Assembly: GCF_004834005.1 (NCBI RefSeq)
Contig: NZ_STFF01000001.1
Location: forward strand, 1,611,347-1,675,346
DNA from: Niastella caeni
GTDB lineage: Bacteria; Bacteroidota; Bacteroidia; Chitinophagales; Chitinophagaceae
Length of the DNA: 64,000 nt
Direction of reading: 5' to 3'
Below the pieces are notes generated by a model. The model was given only the letters and a program-made list of their open reading frames with translations. It was not told the origin of the DNA and did not search any database. This document shows, piece by piece, positions 44,401 to 52,546 of the stretch. Made by a program: the position numbers and the translations under genes. Within the stretch, counting starts at the first letter, position 1; every line of letters begins with the position of its first letter.

Positions 44401-46194
44401 TTAAAGCGGATACCTGTTATCAGCGATCAGCTTTGCAGCAATGCGGCGTTTAGCCTCTTTGCTATTAAAGGGTTCAACCTTCGTAAAGCGCTTTAATCCC
44501 AATAACATCATACGTTGCTCGTCGCCGTCGGCAAAAGCATTGATAGCATCTTTGCCATGCTTGTTAATAATGTCGGCGGCATCGTATAACCAGGTTCTGG
44601 TTATATCCAGTTCATACGAAACGGCTGCTTCGCCTTTACGTTCAGCCAGTTTCATTACCCGTAACAGGGCGCTTTCGGCCGCAAAGGTTTGAATGGCCAT
44701 ATCGGCAATGTGCATTAATACTTCCTGTTCGTTTTCAAGCTTCATCATGAGCTTTTGCACTGCACCGCCAGCCGTTAGCAATATTGCCTTTTTAAAATTG
44801 GCGATTGTCTTTTTCTCTTTGGCAAATGCCTCTTCGTCGCCGCTGCCAAAATCGGGGATGCTCATCAATTCTTTCTGCACGTTCATGGCCGCTGTCATAA
44901 GGTCTAAGCGACCTTTCATAGCGCGCTTCAGCACCATATCAACCGTTAACAGGCGATTGATTTCGTTGGTGCCTTCATAAATGCGGTTAATACGGCTATC
45001 GCGGTACGCTTTGGAAATAGTGTATTCATCGCTAAATCCATTACCGCCGTGGATCTGCACGCCTTCATCGGCTACAAAATCCAGTACTTCGCTGCCAAAC
45101 ACTTTTAAGATCGCACACTCAATAGCATATTCTTCGGCACCGCCCAACACCGCTTCACTAAACGGTTTGCCGGCGCTCAGCAGTTCATGCTCTTTATCGT
45201 CGATCCATTTGGCCGAGCGATACAGGGCGCTTTCGCATACCCACATATTGATGGCCATTTCGGCCAGTTTGTTCTTTATGGCGCCAAAATTTGCGATGGG
45301 TGTTTTAAACTGCTCGCGGGTATTGGCGTATTGAATAGTGGTGGTAGTGGCCCTTTTAGCGCCACCCAATGCGGCTGCGCATAATTTTAAGCGGCCAATG
45401 TTCAGGATGTTGAACGCAATGATATGTCCTTTGCCAACCTCTCCCAGCAGGTTCTCAACCGGCACTTTACAATCCTGAAAGTACAACTGAACGGTAGAAG
45501 AACCTTTAATACCCATTTTATGCTCTTCGGCGCCCTGGGTAAAACCTTCAAAACCTCTTTCAACGATAAATGCAGAGAACTTATCGCCGTCTATTTTTGC
45601 AAAAACCGTATATACATCGGCAAAACCACCATTGGTGATCCAGCATTTCTGGCCATTCAGGAGATAATATTTTCCATCGCTGCTTAAGGTAGCCGTTGTT
45701 TTGGCGCCAAGGGCGTCACTGCCGCTATTGGGCTCTGTAAGGCCATAAGCGCCCTTCCACTCCCCTGTTGCCAGCTTTGGAATGTATTTCTCTTTTTGTT
45801 TTTCATTCCCGAAATAAAGAATAGGCAGCGTACCAATACCCATGTGGGCCGATACCGCTACGGAAAAAGAAAAGCCGCCGCCCAGCCCTTCACCTACCAG
45901 GTTAGAAGTAATGAAATCTTTACCCAACCCACCGTATTGTTCGGGAATGGAGGCACCCAGCAGACCCTGCTCGCCAGCTTTGGCAACCAGCGAAGGCATA
46001 AGGCCGGGCTCCAGTTTATCGATCCGCTCAAGAATAGGCATTACTTCTGTATCCAGAAATGAAGCGCACATATCTTTTACCATTTGCTGCTCTTCAGAAA
46101 AATCTTCCGGGATGAAGGTCTCAAAGGGAGAGCTTTCCTTGATCAGCCACTCGCCGCCCTTGAGTATATTTTTTTGTTGTGTGGTGGTGCTCAT
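44401..46194 (-). CDS. Acyl-CoA dehydrogenase family protein
   Basis: A 597-aa flavoprotein that introduces a double bond in an acyl-CoA. It has an acyl-CoA dehydrogenase core to about residue 400 (GAYGLTEPNSGSDALGAKTTA and WITNGGFADVYTVFA for FAD and substrate binding, EGVQIHGGNGFSDEYTISKAYRDSRINRIYEGTNEI for the FAD and C-terminal motif) and a helical C-terminal extension of about 190 residues, as in ACAD9/VLCAD-type enzymes. It would act in fatty-acid beta-oxidation. The MarR gene directly upstream on the same strand may control it. Confidence 0.9.
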   Translation of the reverse strand: MSTTTQQKNILKGGEWLIKESSPFETFIPEDFSEEQQMVKDMCASFLDTEVMPILERIDKLEPGLMPSLVAKAGEQGLLGASIPEQYGGLGKDFITSNLVGEGLGGGFSFSVAVSAHMGIGTLPILYFGNEKQKEKYIPKLATGEWKGAYGLTEPNSGSDALGAKTTATLSSDGKYYLLNGQKCWITNGGFADVYTVFAKIDGDKFSAFIVERGFEGFTQGAEEHKMGIKGSSTVQLYFQDCKVPVENLLGEVGKGHIIAFNILNIGRLKLCAAALGGAKRATTTTIQYANTREQFKTPIANFGAIKNKLAEMAINMWVCESALYRSAKWIDDKEHELLSAGKPFSEAVLGGAEEYAIECAILKVFGSEVLDFVADEGVQIHGGNGFSDEYTISKAYRDSRINRIYEGTNEINRLLTVDMVLKRAMKGRLDLMTAAMNVQKELMSIPDFGSGDEEAFAKEKKTIANFKKAILLTAGGAVQKLMMKLENEQEVLMHIADMAIQTFAAESALLRVMKLAERKGEAAVSYELDITRTWLYDAADIINKHGKDAINAFADGDEQRMMLLGLKRFTKVEPFNSKEAKRRIAAKLIADNRYPL

Positions 46195-46243
46195 ATACTA
46201 TGTTTATGTTGGGTAAATATTGTTGCAATCGTTATGGTGAAAA

Positions 46244-46684
46244 CTACTTCAGATTATCATATACAATTTGTAATACTTCTCGACATATATCTATTCTATC
46301 GGGCGACACGCCTTCCAGGGCTTCGTTCAGCGTTTCATTGGCCAGCTCCATTGTTTGGTCCTGTAACTTCTGCGCCTGCTTGGTTAAAAAGATCATGTTC
46401 ATTCTGCGGTCCGATTCAGATGATACCCGTTTTACCAGTTGCAGTTTCTCCAGGTTATCTACCAACCGGGTAATACTGGGTTTATCCCTGAAAGAGGCGT
46501 TGCATAATTCCTGTTGACTGATACCGTCCTGTTTCCACAAATGATATAACACGCTCCATTGCTCAATAGTTAAGTTTAGATTGGCCGCATTGAACTTTTT
46601 TTGCAGCCGACGGGCAATGGCTGTCGACGCCTTTCCTGTGATAAAACTGTATAATTCGCCGCGCTTGAATTGGTTGTTTGACAT
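46244..46684 (-). CDS. MarR-family transcriptional regulator
   Basis: A 146-aa winged-helix repressor. LTIEQWSVLYHLWKQDGISQQELCNASFRDKPSITRLVDNLEKLQLVKRVSSESDRRMNMIFLT covers the recognition helix and the wing of MarR proteins. I start at ATG 46684 (MSNNQFKRGELYS), because the upstream 28 codons lack conservation. It is 49 bases before the acyl-CoA dehydrogenase gene and probably regulates it in response to an acyl or aromatic ligand. Confidence 0.88.
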   Translation of the reverse strand: MSNNQFKRGELYSFITGKASTAIARRLQKKFNAANLNLTIEQWSVLYHLWKQDGISQQELCNASFRDKPSITRLVDNLEKLQLVKRVSSESDRRMNMIFLTKQAQKLQDQTMELANETLNEALEGVSPDRIDICREVLQIVYDNLK

Positions 46685-46869
46685 ATAGTTGTTTATACAA
46701 CTATCCAAATCTAGGATTTTCCCGGCATTTTCACAAGTTTTAAATGGTAAATTTTTGTGACCGGCCATGTTGAGGATTACAGATCAGTTTCCGGGTAAGC
46801 AGGTCAAAAATAGTGGTGCCGGAACCGCTGATCATGGAAAGTAGCATATAATTACCTGAGAATGAATCC
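46685..46869. other. Intergenic region beside the 21-bp array
   Basis: Leader of the MarR gene. No structure seen apart from the repeat array that starts at about 46870. Confidence 0.35.
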
Positions 46870-47300
46870 TATCTACGAAAACGCCATTTTGAATTCTCAC
46901 GAAAAAAGAACTTCCCTTTAAATAAAAAGTTCATTTCTCATGAAAACAGGATCGTTTCTCATGAGAAATGGGTCATTTTTCATGAAGATCACTTCCCTTT
47001 TCATGCAGATTTTATAATTACTCATAAAAACGAGATCATTTCTTATAAGAGAAAACCTTTTTTCATGAAAACAGGACTGTTTCTCATGAAAAAAGAACTT
47101 TTCGTTTCAGAAAAGATTCATTTCTCTTAAGAAAAAGTTTTTTCTCAAAAGTTCCGGATTCGCCATTAAATTGAAAATCCGGTCTTTCATGCAGACAGTA
47201 TCCCTTTTCATGCAAACAACAACATTACTTTAAAGAACAGCATTTTTATCCTAAGATCAGGTCCCTTTTCATGAGCACCCTTCGTTTCTCATAAAAAAGT
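46870..47300. repeat. Array of about 20 CATG-centred palindromes with 21-bp pitch
   Basis: The consensus TTTCTCATGAAAA is centred at 46940, 46961, 46982, 47003, 47024, 47045, 47065, 47086, 47107 (weak), 47128, 47147, 47168 (weak), 47189, 47210, 47231, 47252 (weak), 47271 and 47291, with weaker units at 46919, 46899 and 46875. Centre-to-centre distances are 21 in most steps (range 19-24). Centres vary (CATG, CATA, TTAA, TTTAAA) but stay self-complementary. The pitch equals two helical turns and three heptamers. Flanking genes run away from it: MarR on the minus strand, hydrolase on the plus strand. Confidence 0.85.
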
Positions 47301-47432
47301 TCCACCACTCCCCGGAAGCTATGCATATCCTTCTTGTATAAACGATTATTTCCGCCGCCCCCTACTGATATCCTTTCTCCTAAAAACTCCATATGCCTCT
47401 TAATACTTATATTGTAGTTAATTTTGAATACC

Positions 47433-48248
47433 ATGCGTACTGCTTTTCTTCCACACCGGTTGTCGCGACTGCATTACTGCTGGTTTGGCGCCGGCCAAAA
47501 AATACTATTGTGCTTGCATGGTTATGGCGAATCCCAACAAACATTTCATTTTCTTGAAAAATATATACCTCCGGAATACACTGTCTTTACGATCGATCTG
47601 CCCTTTCATGGTAAAACAGAATGGAACGAAGGCCTTCGGTTTACCACTGCCGACCTGCTTGAAATTATAGAAACACTGGTGGTAAAACACAACCTGCAAA
47701 CCAGTAAAATTACCCTGTTGGGCTATAGCATGGGGGGAAGAGTAGCCTTGCAATTGCTGCAGGCTATTCCCGGGAGGATTGAAAAAACTATCTTGCTGGC
47801 GCCCGATGGATTGAAAGTTAATTTCTGGTACTGGCTGGCAACACAAACATGCATTGGTAAACGCCTGTTCGGTTTTACCATGAAACATCCGGGTTGGTTC
47901 TTTTCCTTATTGCAAGCCGGTAACCGGTTAAAGCTGATCAATCAAAGTGTTTTAAAATTCACCCGCTATTATATTCATGATACTACCGTACGCAGGCAAT
48001 TATATGAACGCTGGATCTGCATGCGCGCTATTAAACCGGATCTTACATTTATAAAAAAGCTCATTCGTTCACATCAATTGCCTGTTCGGTTGTTATATGG
48101 GCAATACGACCGCATAATCCGGCACGAAAGAGGAGAAAAATTTCGTTCAGGTATTGAATCTTTCTGTACGTTGCATATAATTCAGACGGGCCACCAGGTA
48201 TTACAGGAAAAATATGCGAATCAGATAATACAATTAATACAATCATAA
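47433..48248 (+). CDS. Alpha/beta hydrolase
   Basis: A 271-aa serine hydrolase. LLCLHGYGESQQTFHFLEKY holds the oxyanion HG, LLGYSMGGRVALQLL the nucleophile elbow GYSMGG, and IIQTGHQVLQEK the terminal His. I start at ATG 47433 (MRTAFLPHRL). It lies 23 bases before a glycosyltransferase gene, so the two may form an operon. Substrate unknown. Confidence 0.85.
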   Translation: MRTAFLPHRLSRLHYCWFGAGQKILLCLHGYGESQQTFHFLEKYIPPEYTVFTIDLPFHGKTEWNEGLRFTTADLLEIIETLVVKHNLQTSKITLLGYSMGGRVALQLLQAIPGRIEKTILLAPDGLKVNFWYWLATQTCIGKRLFGFTMKHPGWFFSLLQAGNRLKLINQSVLKFTRYYIHDTTVRRQLYERWICMRAIKPDLTFIKKLIRSHQLPVRLLYGQYDRIIRHERGEKFRSGIESFCTLHIIQTGHQVLQEKYANQIIQLIQS

Positions 48249-48271
48249 AATATATTGCCAAATCCAATTGA

Positions 48272-49423
48272 ATGATGCCACTTTTCTTTTTCCTGTTTTT
48301 TTTGCTCATGGTGGTCTATGCAGTACTGATTGCCTATTATCATAAAGCATGGAACAAAATGCCGGCGTTTGTTTTACCCGAAAAACAGGCATCTGTATTT
48401 ATTTCGGTTATCATTGCCGCCCGCAATGAAGAAAAGAACATTCAAAACCTTCTGCAATCACTGAACGACCAGCGATATCCCAAAGCATTGTATGAGGTAA
48501 TTATTATCGATGACCATTCAACAGATAACACCTGGTCATTGCTGCAGGAATTACATTTTGAACAATTGCAAATAAGACCGCTTCAATTAAAAGATCATAT
48601 AGCAGAAACAAATACTATAGCTTCTTATAAGAAAAAAGCCATTGAAACCGGAATTAATGCGGCAACAGGAACACTGATCGTAACAACCGATGCCGATTGC
48701 CGTTTCAATCCGCTCTGGCTGCAAACCATTGCAGCATTCTATGAAGCCAATGAAGCCAAATTCATTGCCGCGCCGGTTACTTATTATAATCAATCTTCTT
48801 TGCTCTCTGTTTTTCAAACGCTCGATTTTTTAACCCTGCAGGGCATTACAGCAGCATCTGTGTACAAACGATTTCATTCCATGTGCAATGGCGCTAACCT
48901 GGCTTATGAAAGATCGGCGTTTTATGAAGTAAACGGCTTTAATAACATCGATACCATTGCTTCAGGCGATGATATGTTGTTAATGCATAAAATTTTCAAA
49001 CAGTACCCCGATAAAGTGTATTACCTGAAGAACCGTTGGGCCATTGTAACCACTGAACCGGCTGCCAACTGGAAACAATTCTTTAATCAACGTATCCGCT
49101 GGGCCAGTAAAGCCGACCGGTACGACGATAAACGGATCTTTCTGGTATTATTGCTTGTGTACCTTTTAAATGTTTGCTTTCTGGCAGGTGCCATTGCCGC
49201 GTTCTTCAAATACACCTGGCTGATGCTTGTACTACTTTTGTTACTGGCTAAAGTCTTGATTGAATTTCCATTTGTTAATTCAGTAGCCATCTTTTTTGGC
49301 CAGCAGAAGTTAATGAAGTATTTTCCTTTTTTACAACCGCTGCATATTGGTTATACCATCATTGCAGGCTGGCTGGGGAAGTTCGGTCATTATGAATGGA
49401 AAGGAAGGAGAATTAAGAAATAA
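48272..49423 (+). CDS. Membrane glycosyltransferase family 2
   Basis: A 383-aa enzyme with an N-terminal helix (2-24), a GT-A domain (ISVIIAARNEEKNIQNLLQSL, IIIDDHSTDNTW, IVTTDADCRFNP with the DAD motif) and three C-terminal helices, with NQRIRWASKADRYDD (QxxRW motif of processive enzymes) before them. This is the plan of processive or chain-forming GT2 enzymes. Two ATGs in tandem open the gene; either could be used. The heptamer stem-loop directly follows. Confidence 0.87.
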   Translation: MMPLFFFLFFLLMVVYAVLIAYYHKAWNKMPAFVLPEKQASVFISVIIAARNEEKNIQNLLQSLNDQRYPKALYEVIIIDDHSTDNTWSLLQELHFEQLQIRPLQLKDHIAETNTIASYKKKAIETGINAATGTLIVTTDADCRFNPLWLQTIAAFYEANEAKFIAAPVTYYNQSSLLSVFQTLDFLTLQGITAASVYKRFHSMCNGANLAYERSAFYEVNGFNNIDTIASGDDMLLMHKIFKQYPDKVYYLKNRWAIVTTEPAANWKQFFNQRIRWASKADRYDDKRIFLVLLLVYLLNVCFLAGAIAAFFKYTWLMLVLLLLLAKVLIEFPFVNSVAIFFGQQKLMKYFPFLQPLHIGYTIIAGWLGKFGHYEWKGRRIKK

Positions 49424-49427
49424 AACC

Positions 49428-49500
49428 GTTGCAGGTTACAGGTTGCAGGTTACAAGAAAACCGGGCCTGCCCCTGCAATTTGTAACTTGTAACCTGTAAC
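49428..49500. repeat. Inverted heptamer arrays forming a 21-bp stem before the ABC permease
   Basis: Left: GTTGCAG, GTTACAG, GTTGCAG, GTTACAA. Right: CTGCAAT, TTGTAAC, TTGTAAC, CTGTAAC. Bases 49435-49455 and 49480-49500 pair over 21 bp with only two G-T wobbles; the loop is 24 bases. The stem ends 4 bases before the ATG at 49505, so a folded transcript would bury the start region. Confidence 0.85.
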
Positions 49501-49504
49501 AATT

Positions 49505-50602
49505 ATGGCTACTGCCACCACAAGAACAACCTGGCGGCGACTTAAACGAAACAAAGGCGCACTGGTTGGAATATCCATTATCATTCTGGCCATACTGGTA
49601 GCTTTATTTGCTTATTTACTGGCTCCGGATGGCTCGCCCAATGCGAACAGAATGGTTGTGGAAATAGGCGGTCAGCGGCCTGGTTATACCCAGCAATTCC
49701 TTCTTTTGCCCCGCGAAAGAAAAATAAATCCCACTTCTTTTTTTAAGCGACTGTTTGTTGGCGGAGAAGATAAATACCAATACATCCCCATTCAAAGCTA
49801 TCAACAAAAAAATGATAGTCTCATCATTCAGCAATACCTTGATGAAGGCTTTACTGAACGCGTTGCCTTACCCCTTTCAAAAACAAAATGGCAGGAAGGG
49901 CGATCTTCAGGCAACTATAAAATCATTACAAAAAAATTCCGCCTGGGAACCGATAAATACGGCCGTGATATTTTAAGCAGATTACTGGTAGGCGTTAGGG
50001 TAAGCCTGGGCGTTGGCCTGGTCACTGTACTTATATCATTAAGCATTGGTGTATTATTAGGGGCGCTGGCCGGTTATTTCAGAGGCAGGACCGATGATGT
50101 AATTATGTGGTTCATCAATGTAATATGGAGTATCCCTACACTGCTGCTTGTATTTGCCATTACACTGGTATTAGGAAAAGGTTTCTGGCAGGTATTTGTA
50201 GCCATAGGATTAACCATGTGGGTGAGCGTGGCCCGTATTATCCGCGGACAGGTGTTAAGCGTGCGGGAACTGGAATATGTAGAGGCGGCCAAAGCGCTGG
50301 GTTATTCGCATACCCGAATTATATTACGACATGTGCTGCCTAACGTAATGGGACCGGTGATGGTGGTAGCTGCTTCTAATTTTGCCTCTGCTATTGTAAT
50401 TGAAGCCGGTTTAAGTTTTCTTGGTGTGGGTGTTCAACCACCGCAACCAAGCTGGGGACTGATGATCAAAGAAAACTACAATTTCATTATTACGCATAAT
50501 CCCATGCTTGCCCTGGCGCCCGGCTTTGCGATCATGTTATTGGTGCTGGCCTTTAATATGCTGGGAAATGGTTTACGCGATGCCTTACAGGTGAAGGAGT
50601 GA
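49505..50602 (+). CDS. ABC transporter permease (OppC/DppC family)
   Basis: A 365-aa inner-membrane permease. It has an N-terminal helix (20-42), a large extracytoplasmic insertion (about 45-150) and then five helices, with the conserved EAA loop seen as EYVEAAKALGYSHTRIILRHVLPNVMGPV. IIEAGLSFLGVGVQPPQPSWG is the typical DppC/OppC C-terminal motif. It would import peptides or another solute with ATPases and a partner permease that are not in this window, so it is an orphan subunit here. Confidence 0.88.
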   Translation: MATATTRTTWRRLKRNKGALVGISIIILAILVALFAYLLAPDGSPNANRMVVEIGGQRPGYTQQFLLLPRERKINPTSFFKRLFVGGEDKYQYIPIQSYQQKNDSLIIQQYLDEGFTERVALPLSKTKWQEGRSSGNYKIITKKFRLGTDKYGRDILSRLLVGVRVSLGVGLVTVLISLSIGVLLGALAGYFRGRTDDVIMWFINVIWSIPTLLLVFAITLVLGKGFWQVFVAIGLTMWVSVARIIRGQVLSVRELEYVEAAKALGYSHTRIILRHVLPNVMGPVMVVAASNFASAIVIEAGLSFLGVGVQPPQPSWGLMIKENYNFIITHNPMLALAPGFAIMLLVLAFNMLGNGLRDALQVKE

Positions 50603-50605
50603 GAG

Positions 50606-50763
50606 GGTTCCAGGTACCGGTTACCAGTTTCCGGGTCCTTGTTGCGAGGCTCGGTACAGATTTAAGCATGCTGCTTTTGCAGGCTGCCGCTGTAACTGTA
50701 TTTCCCGGCAACTGGTACCTGGTAACTGGTAACTGTATAATTTGATCTCCGGTAGCTGGTATC
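50606..50763. repeat. Heptamer repeats in both orientations
   Basis: At 50606-50633 there are four units (GGTTCCA, GGTACCG, GTTACCA, GTTTCCG). At 50706-50740 and 50750-50763 there are units of the opposite type (CGGCAAC, TGGTACC, TGGTAAC twice, then CGGTAGC, TGGTATC). The halves can pair over about 16 bp, with roughly 70 bases between them. Confidence 0.7.
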
Positions 50764-50787
50764 TGAATTTTTTTTCTTGTATAGTGA

Positions 50788-51210
50788 TTATTTTGCTGAA
50801 TACCGGTAGCTGCCTTTCCATTGATTGGTATTGCAGGTTGTTGATGTTACAACAACCTCAACAATACAGGTTACGCCGGTAGGTGTATTGGTAATAGTAA
50901 AACTGTTAGAGCCCGTTACTTTGTCTTTAGGACGTTCTTCGGTAAAAAAAGGAGTTGAGCTGGCGCCATCTTGTTTGGCTGTTACTTTTATTGTAACGCC
51001 CGATGTAGGTATAGACTCAAGATTAACCACTAAAGGAAAAGATGTTCCCGGAGCCGGGGGATCAACAGTACCAGTAGCAGGAATAGTTGCTACCTTTATT
51101 TCAGTTTCGCCACATCTGCTATTACTACCATCATCACCTTTTTTCTTCTTACAACTAACGGCTACTGCAATCAGGAATACGGCCAAACCAAACAGGATAA
51201 TTTTTTTCAT
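50788..51210 (-). CDS. Small lipoprotein of unknown function
   Basis: A 140-aa exported protein. The signal MKKIILFGLAVFLIAVAVSC has a plausible lipobox (AVSC) followed by KKKKGDDG. The rest is a single beta-rich domain with PLVVNLESIPTSGVTIKVTAKQDG and paired cysteines near the end (TCIVEVVVTSTTCN). No family recognised. Confidence 0.75.
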   Translation of the reverse strand: MKKIILFGLAVFLIAVAVSCKKKKGDDGSNSRCGETEIKVATIPATGTVDPPAPGTSFPLVVNLESIPTSGVTIKVTAKQDGASSTPFFTEERPKDKVTGSNSFTITNTPTGVTCIVEVVVTSTTCNTNQWKGSYRYSAK

Positions 51211-51296
51211 AAGAGGTAAAGATAAATTATTAAAAAGTCATATTCTAAACGTTGAAAACAGCCGTTTGTGTTTGCCTATCCCACTCTGAAAAGTTA

Positions 51297-51767
51297 TTAT
51301 GGTGTAAACACCTGCACATTACGGCTGAAACTTTCTTCCAAAGAAATAAACGTTTCGGTACGTTCAATTCCCTTTATCTTCTGTAACTCATCGTGTAATA
51401 CAAACCGTAATTGATTAATATCTTTACATACTATCTCAGCAAACATGCTGTAATTACCTGTCGTATAATTCAATCGTACAATTTCGGGGATGCGCTGCAG
51501 TTCTTTGGCTACGGAATCGTACAGGGAGCTTTTCTCAAGATATATGCCAATAAATGCAATTACATCATATCCGAGCTGTTTTAGGTCCACATTTAATTTA
51601 GTACCTTTGACAATACCTGCTTCCTGTAGTTTTTTTATACGTACATGGATAGTACCTCCGGAAACGAATAACTTCTTACCCAGATCTGCATAGGAAATTT
51701 CTGCATTATCCATCATCTCATGGATTATCTGCAAGTCCAGTTTATCTAAATTCAATTTAGCTGCCAT
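51297..51767 (-). CDS. Lrp/AsnC-family transcriptional regulator
   Basis: A 156-aa regulator: an N-terminal winged helix (LDKLDLQIIHEMMDNAEISYADLGKKLFVSGGTIHVRIKKLQEAGIVKG) and a C-terminal RAM ligand-binding domain (FIGIYLEKSSLYDSVAKELQRIPEIVRLNYTTGNYSMFAEIVCKDINQL). Such proteins sense amino acids and often bind many sites in the chromosome. It lies at the edge of the RNA-dense gap. Confidence 0.9.
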   Translation of the reverse strand: MAAKLNLDKLDLQIIHEMMDNAEISYADLGKKLFVSGGTIHVRIKKLQEAGIVKGTKLNVDLKQLGYDVIAFIGIYLEKSSLYDSVAKELQRIPEIVRLNYTTGNYSMFAEIVCKDINQLRFVLHDELQKIKGIERTETFISLEESFSRNVQVFTP

Positions 51768-51917
51768 TTTTGCAATCGTTTTTTTACAGAATTCAAGTAA
51801 ACGTGCAAATATTTATATATTATCGAAACTTTCAAAATTTTTCTTGAATAATTTACAACAATACTGGGTATTTCTTTAATATTGCTATGAAATAGCTCTT
51901 TAAACAGCGATAAATAC

Positions 51918-52052
51918 TGTGGGGTGATGGAACCTTGGCAGACATGCCCTCTTGTCTCGAGGGTGGGGAATACTGGTTATTATCAGGAAGGACAAATTAC
52001 GCTTTCGGGCGTGGCTAACAACCCCGTGGAGGTTCGAATCCTCCTCCTACAG
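51918..52052 (+). ncRNA. tRNA-like RNA 1 (class II-like, GUC loop, long variable arm)
   Basis: It folds as a cloverleaf with acceptor TGTGGGG/TCCTACA (7 bp with two G-T pairs), D arm ATG-GAACCTTGGCAGA-CAT, anticodon stem CCCTC/GAGGG with loop TTGTCTC (U33, anticodon GUC), and T arm GGAGG-TTCGAAT-CCTCC that is fully canonical. The variable region of 64 bases is far larger than in any normal tRNA. It is closed by GGGG/CCCC and holds two further hairpins (CTGG-TCAG, ACGC-GCGT). Position 37 is U and the discriminator is G, both odd for a Leu-type tRNA. It is probably a tRNA-derived RNA, not a decoding tRNA. Confidence 0.6.
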
Positions 52053-52076
52053 CAGCTTTTTTACACGTTTTTATCT

Positions 52077-52259
52077 TGTGGAGTGATGGAACTTTGGCAG
52101 ACATGCCCTCTTGTCTCGGGGGTGGGGAGTTCGGGATAAACGTGGTGTAATGCCGGCTTAGCCCTGAGCTTGTCGAAGGGTTAGGCCGACTGGGGTTGAC
52201 CACCACAGAATTGCGCCATGGCTAACTGCCCCGTGGAGGTTCGAATCCTCCCTCTACAG
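52077..52259 (+). ncRNA. tRNA-like RNA 2 (larger variable arm with a palindromic insert)
   Basis: A second copy of the same plan, 24 bases after the first: acceptor TGTGGAG/CTCTACA, the same D arm with one change, CCCTC/GGGGG with the identical TTGTCTC loop, and the identical GGAGG-TTCGAAT-CCTCC T arm. The variable arm is about 110 bases and includes a GTGGT/ACCAC pairing and the CCCTGAGCTTGTCGAAGGG palindrome. Ends are conserved between copies while the middle diverges. A terminator follows 11 bases later, so both are probably made as one RNA. Confidence 0.6.
52155..52187. repeat. REP-like palindrome inside the variable arm
   Basis: GGCTTAGCCCT and AGGGTTAGGCC pair over 11 bp (two G-T) around GAGCTTGTCGA. 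CCCTGAGCTTGTCGAAGGG is a palindrome that, from memory, is scattered in many bacterial genomes. Copy 1 lacks it, so it looks like an insertion. Confidence 0.6.
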
Positions 52260-52270
52260 CCGATTATCAG

Positions 52271-52304
52271 CCCTTTCCGATTATATCGGGAAGGGTTTTT
52301 TGTT
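52271..52304 (+). terminator. Intrinsic terminator after the tRNA-like pair
   Basis: CCCTTTCCGAT/ATCGGGAAGGG, 11 bp with one G-T and loop TAT, followed by TTTTTTGTTTTT. Confidence 0.9.
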
Positions 52305-52379
52305 TTTAGAAACTTAAGAAGTGTTTTGATCCCTACTTTCTCGCCACTTGAAAATGATCAAGAAATTGCCAGGCTTATC

Positions 52380-52478
52380 ATGTATAGCTCCCTGCTCACT
52401 ATAATCCTGCTATCTTACCAGCCTCATGACCGTATAGGTCTCTATCGATTCTACCATTGCCTTACAATGAAGTTGTAG
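52380..52478 (+). CDS. Candidate 32-codon small membrane peptide
   Basis: An ORF of 32 codons starting MYSSLLTIILLS, with a hydrophobic N-terminal third and a basic/aromatic remainder. It is followed 36 bases later by a strong terminator. The hydrophobic start plus short length resembles type I toxin peptides, but coding status is unproven and no homolog is recognised. Confidence 0.25.
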   Translation: MYSSLLTIILLSYQPHDRIGLYRFYHCLTMKL

Positions 52479-52513
52479 GAGTTGCTATCATCCCGGACAA
52501 CGAATCGATAAGG

Positions 52514-52541
52514 CCCGGCGGCGACGGCTGCCGGGTTTTTA
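52514..52541 (+). terminator. Intrinsic terminator
   Basis: CCCGGC/GCCGGG outer stem with inner GGC/GCT pairs, then TTTTT at 52536-52540. Confidence 0.8.
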
Positions 52542-52546
52542 AAAAA

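Noticed and set aside
46870..47300. CRISPR array
   Set aside because: The repeated unit is short, degenerate and palindromic with only about 8 bases between units, and no cas genes are in the window.
47246..47434. 62-codon minus-strand ORF at the end of the 21-bp array
   Set aside because: Half of it is array sequence; frame is not kept through the array.
51918..52259. Ordinary tRNA-Leu or tRNA-Asp genes
   Set aside because: The D arm looks Leu-like but the loop reads GUC with U37, the discriminator is G, and the variable arm is several times too long.
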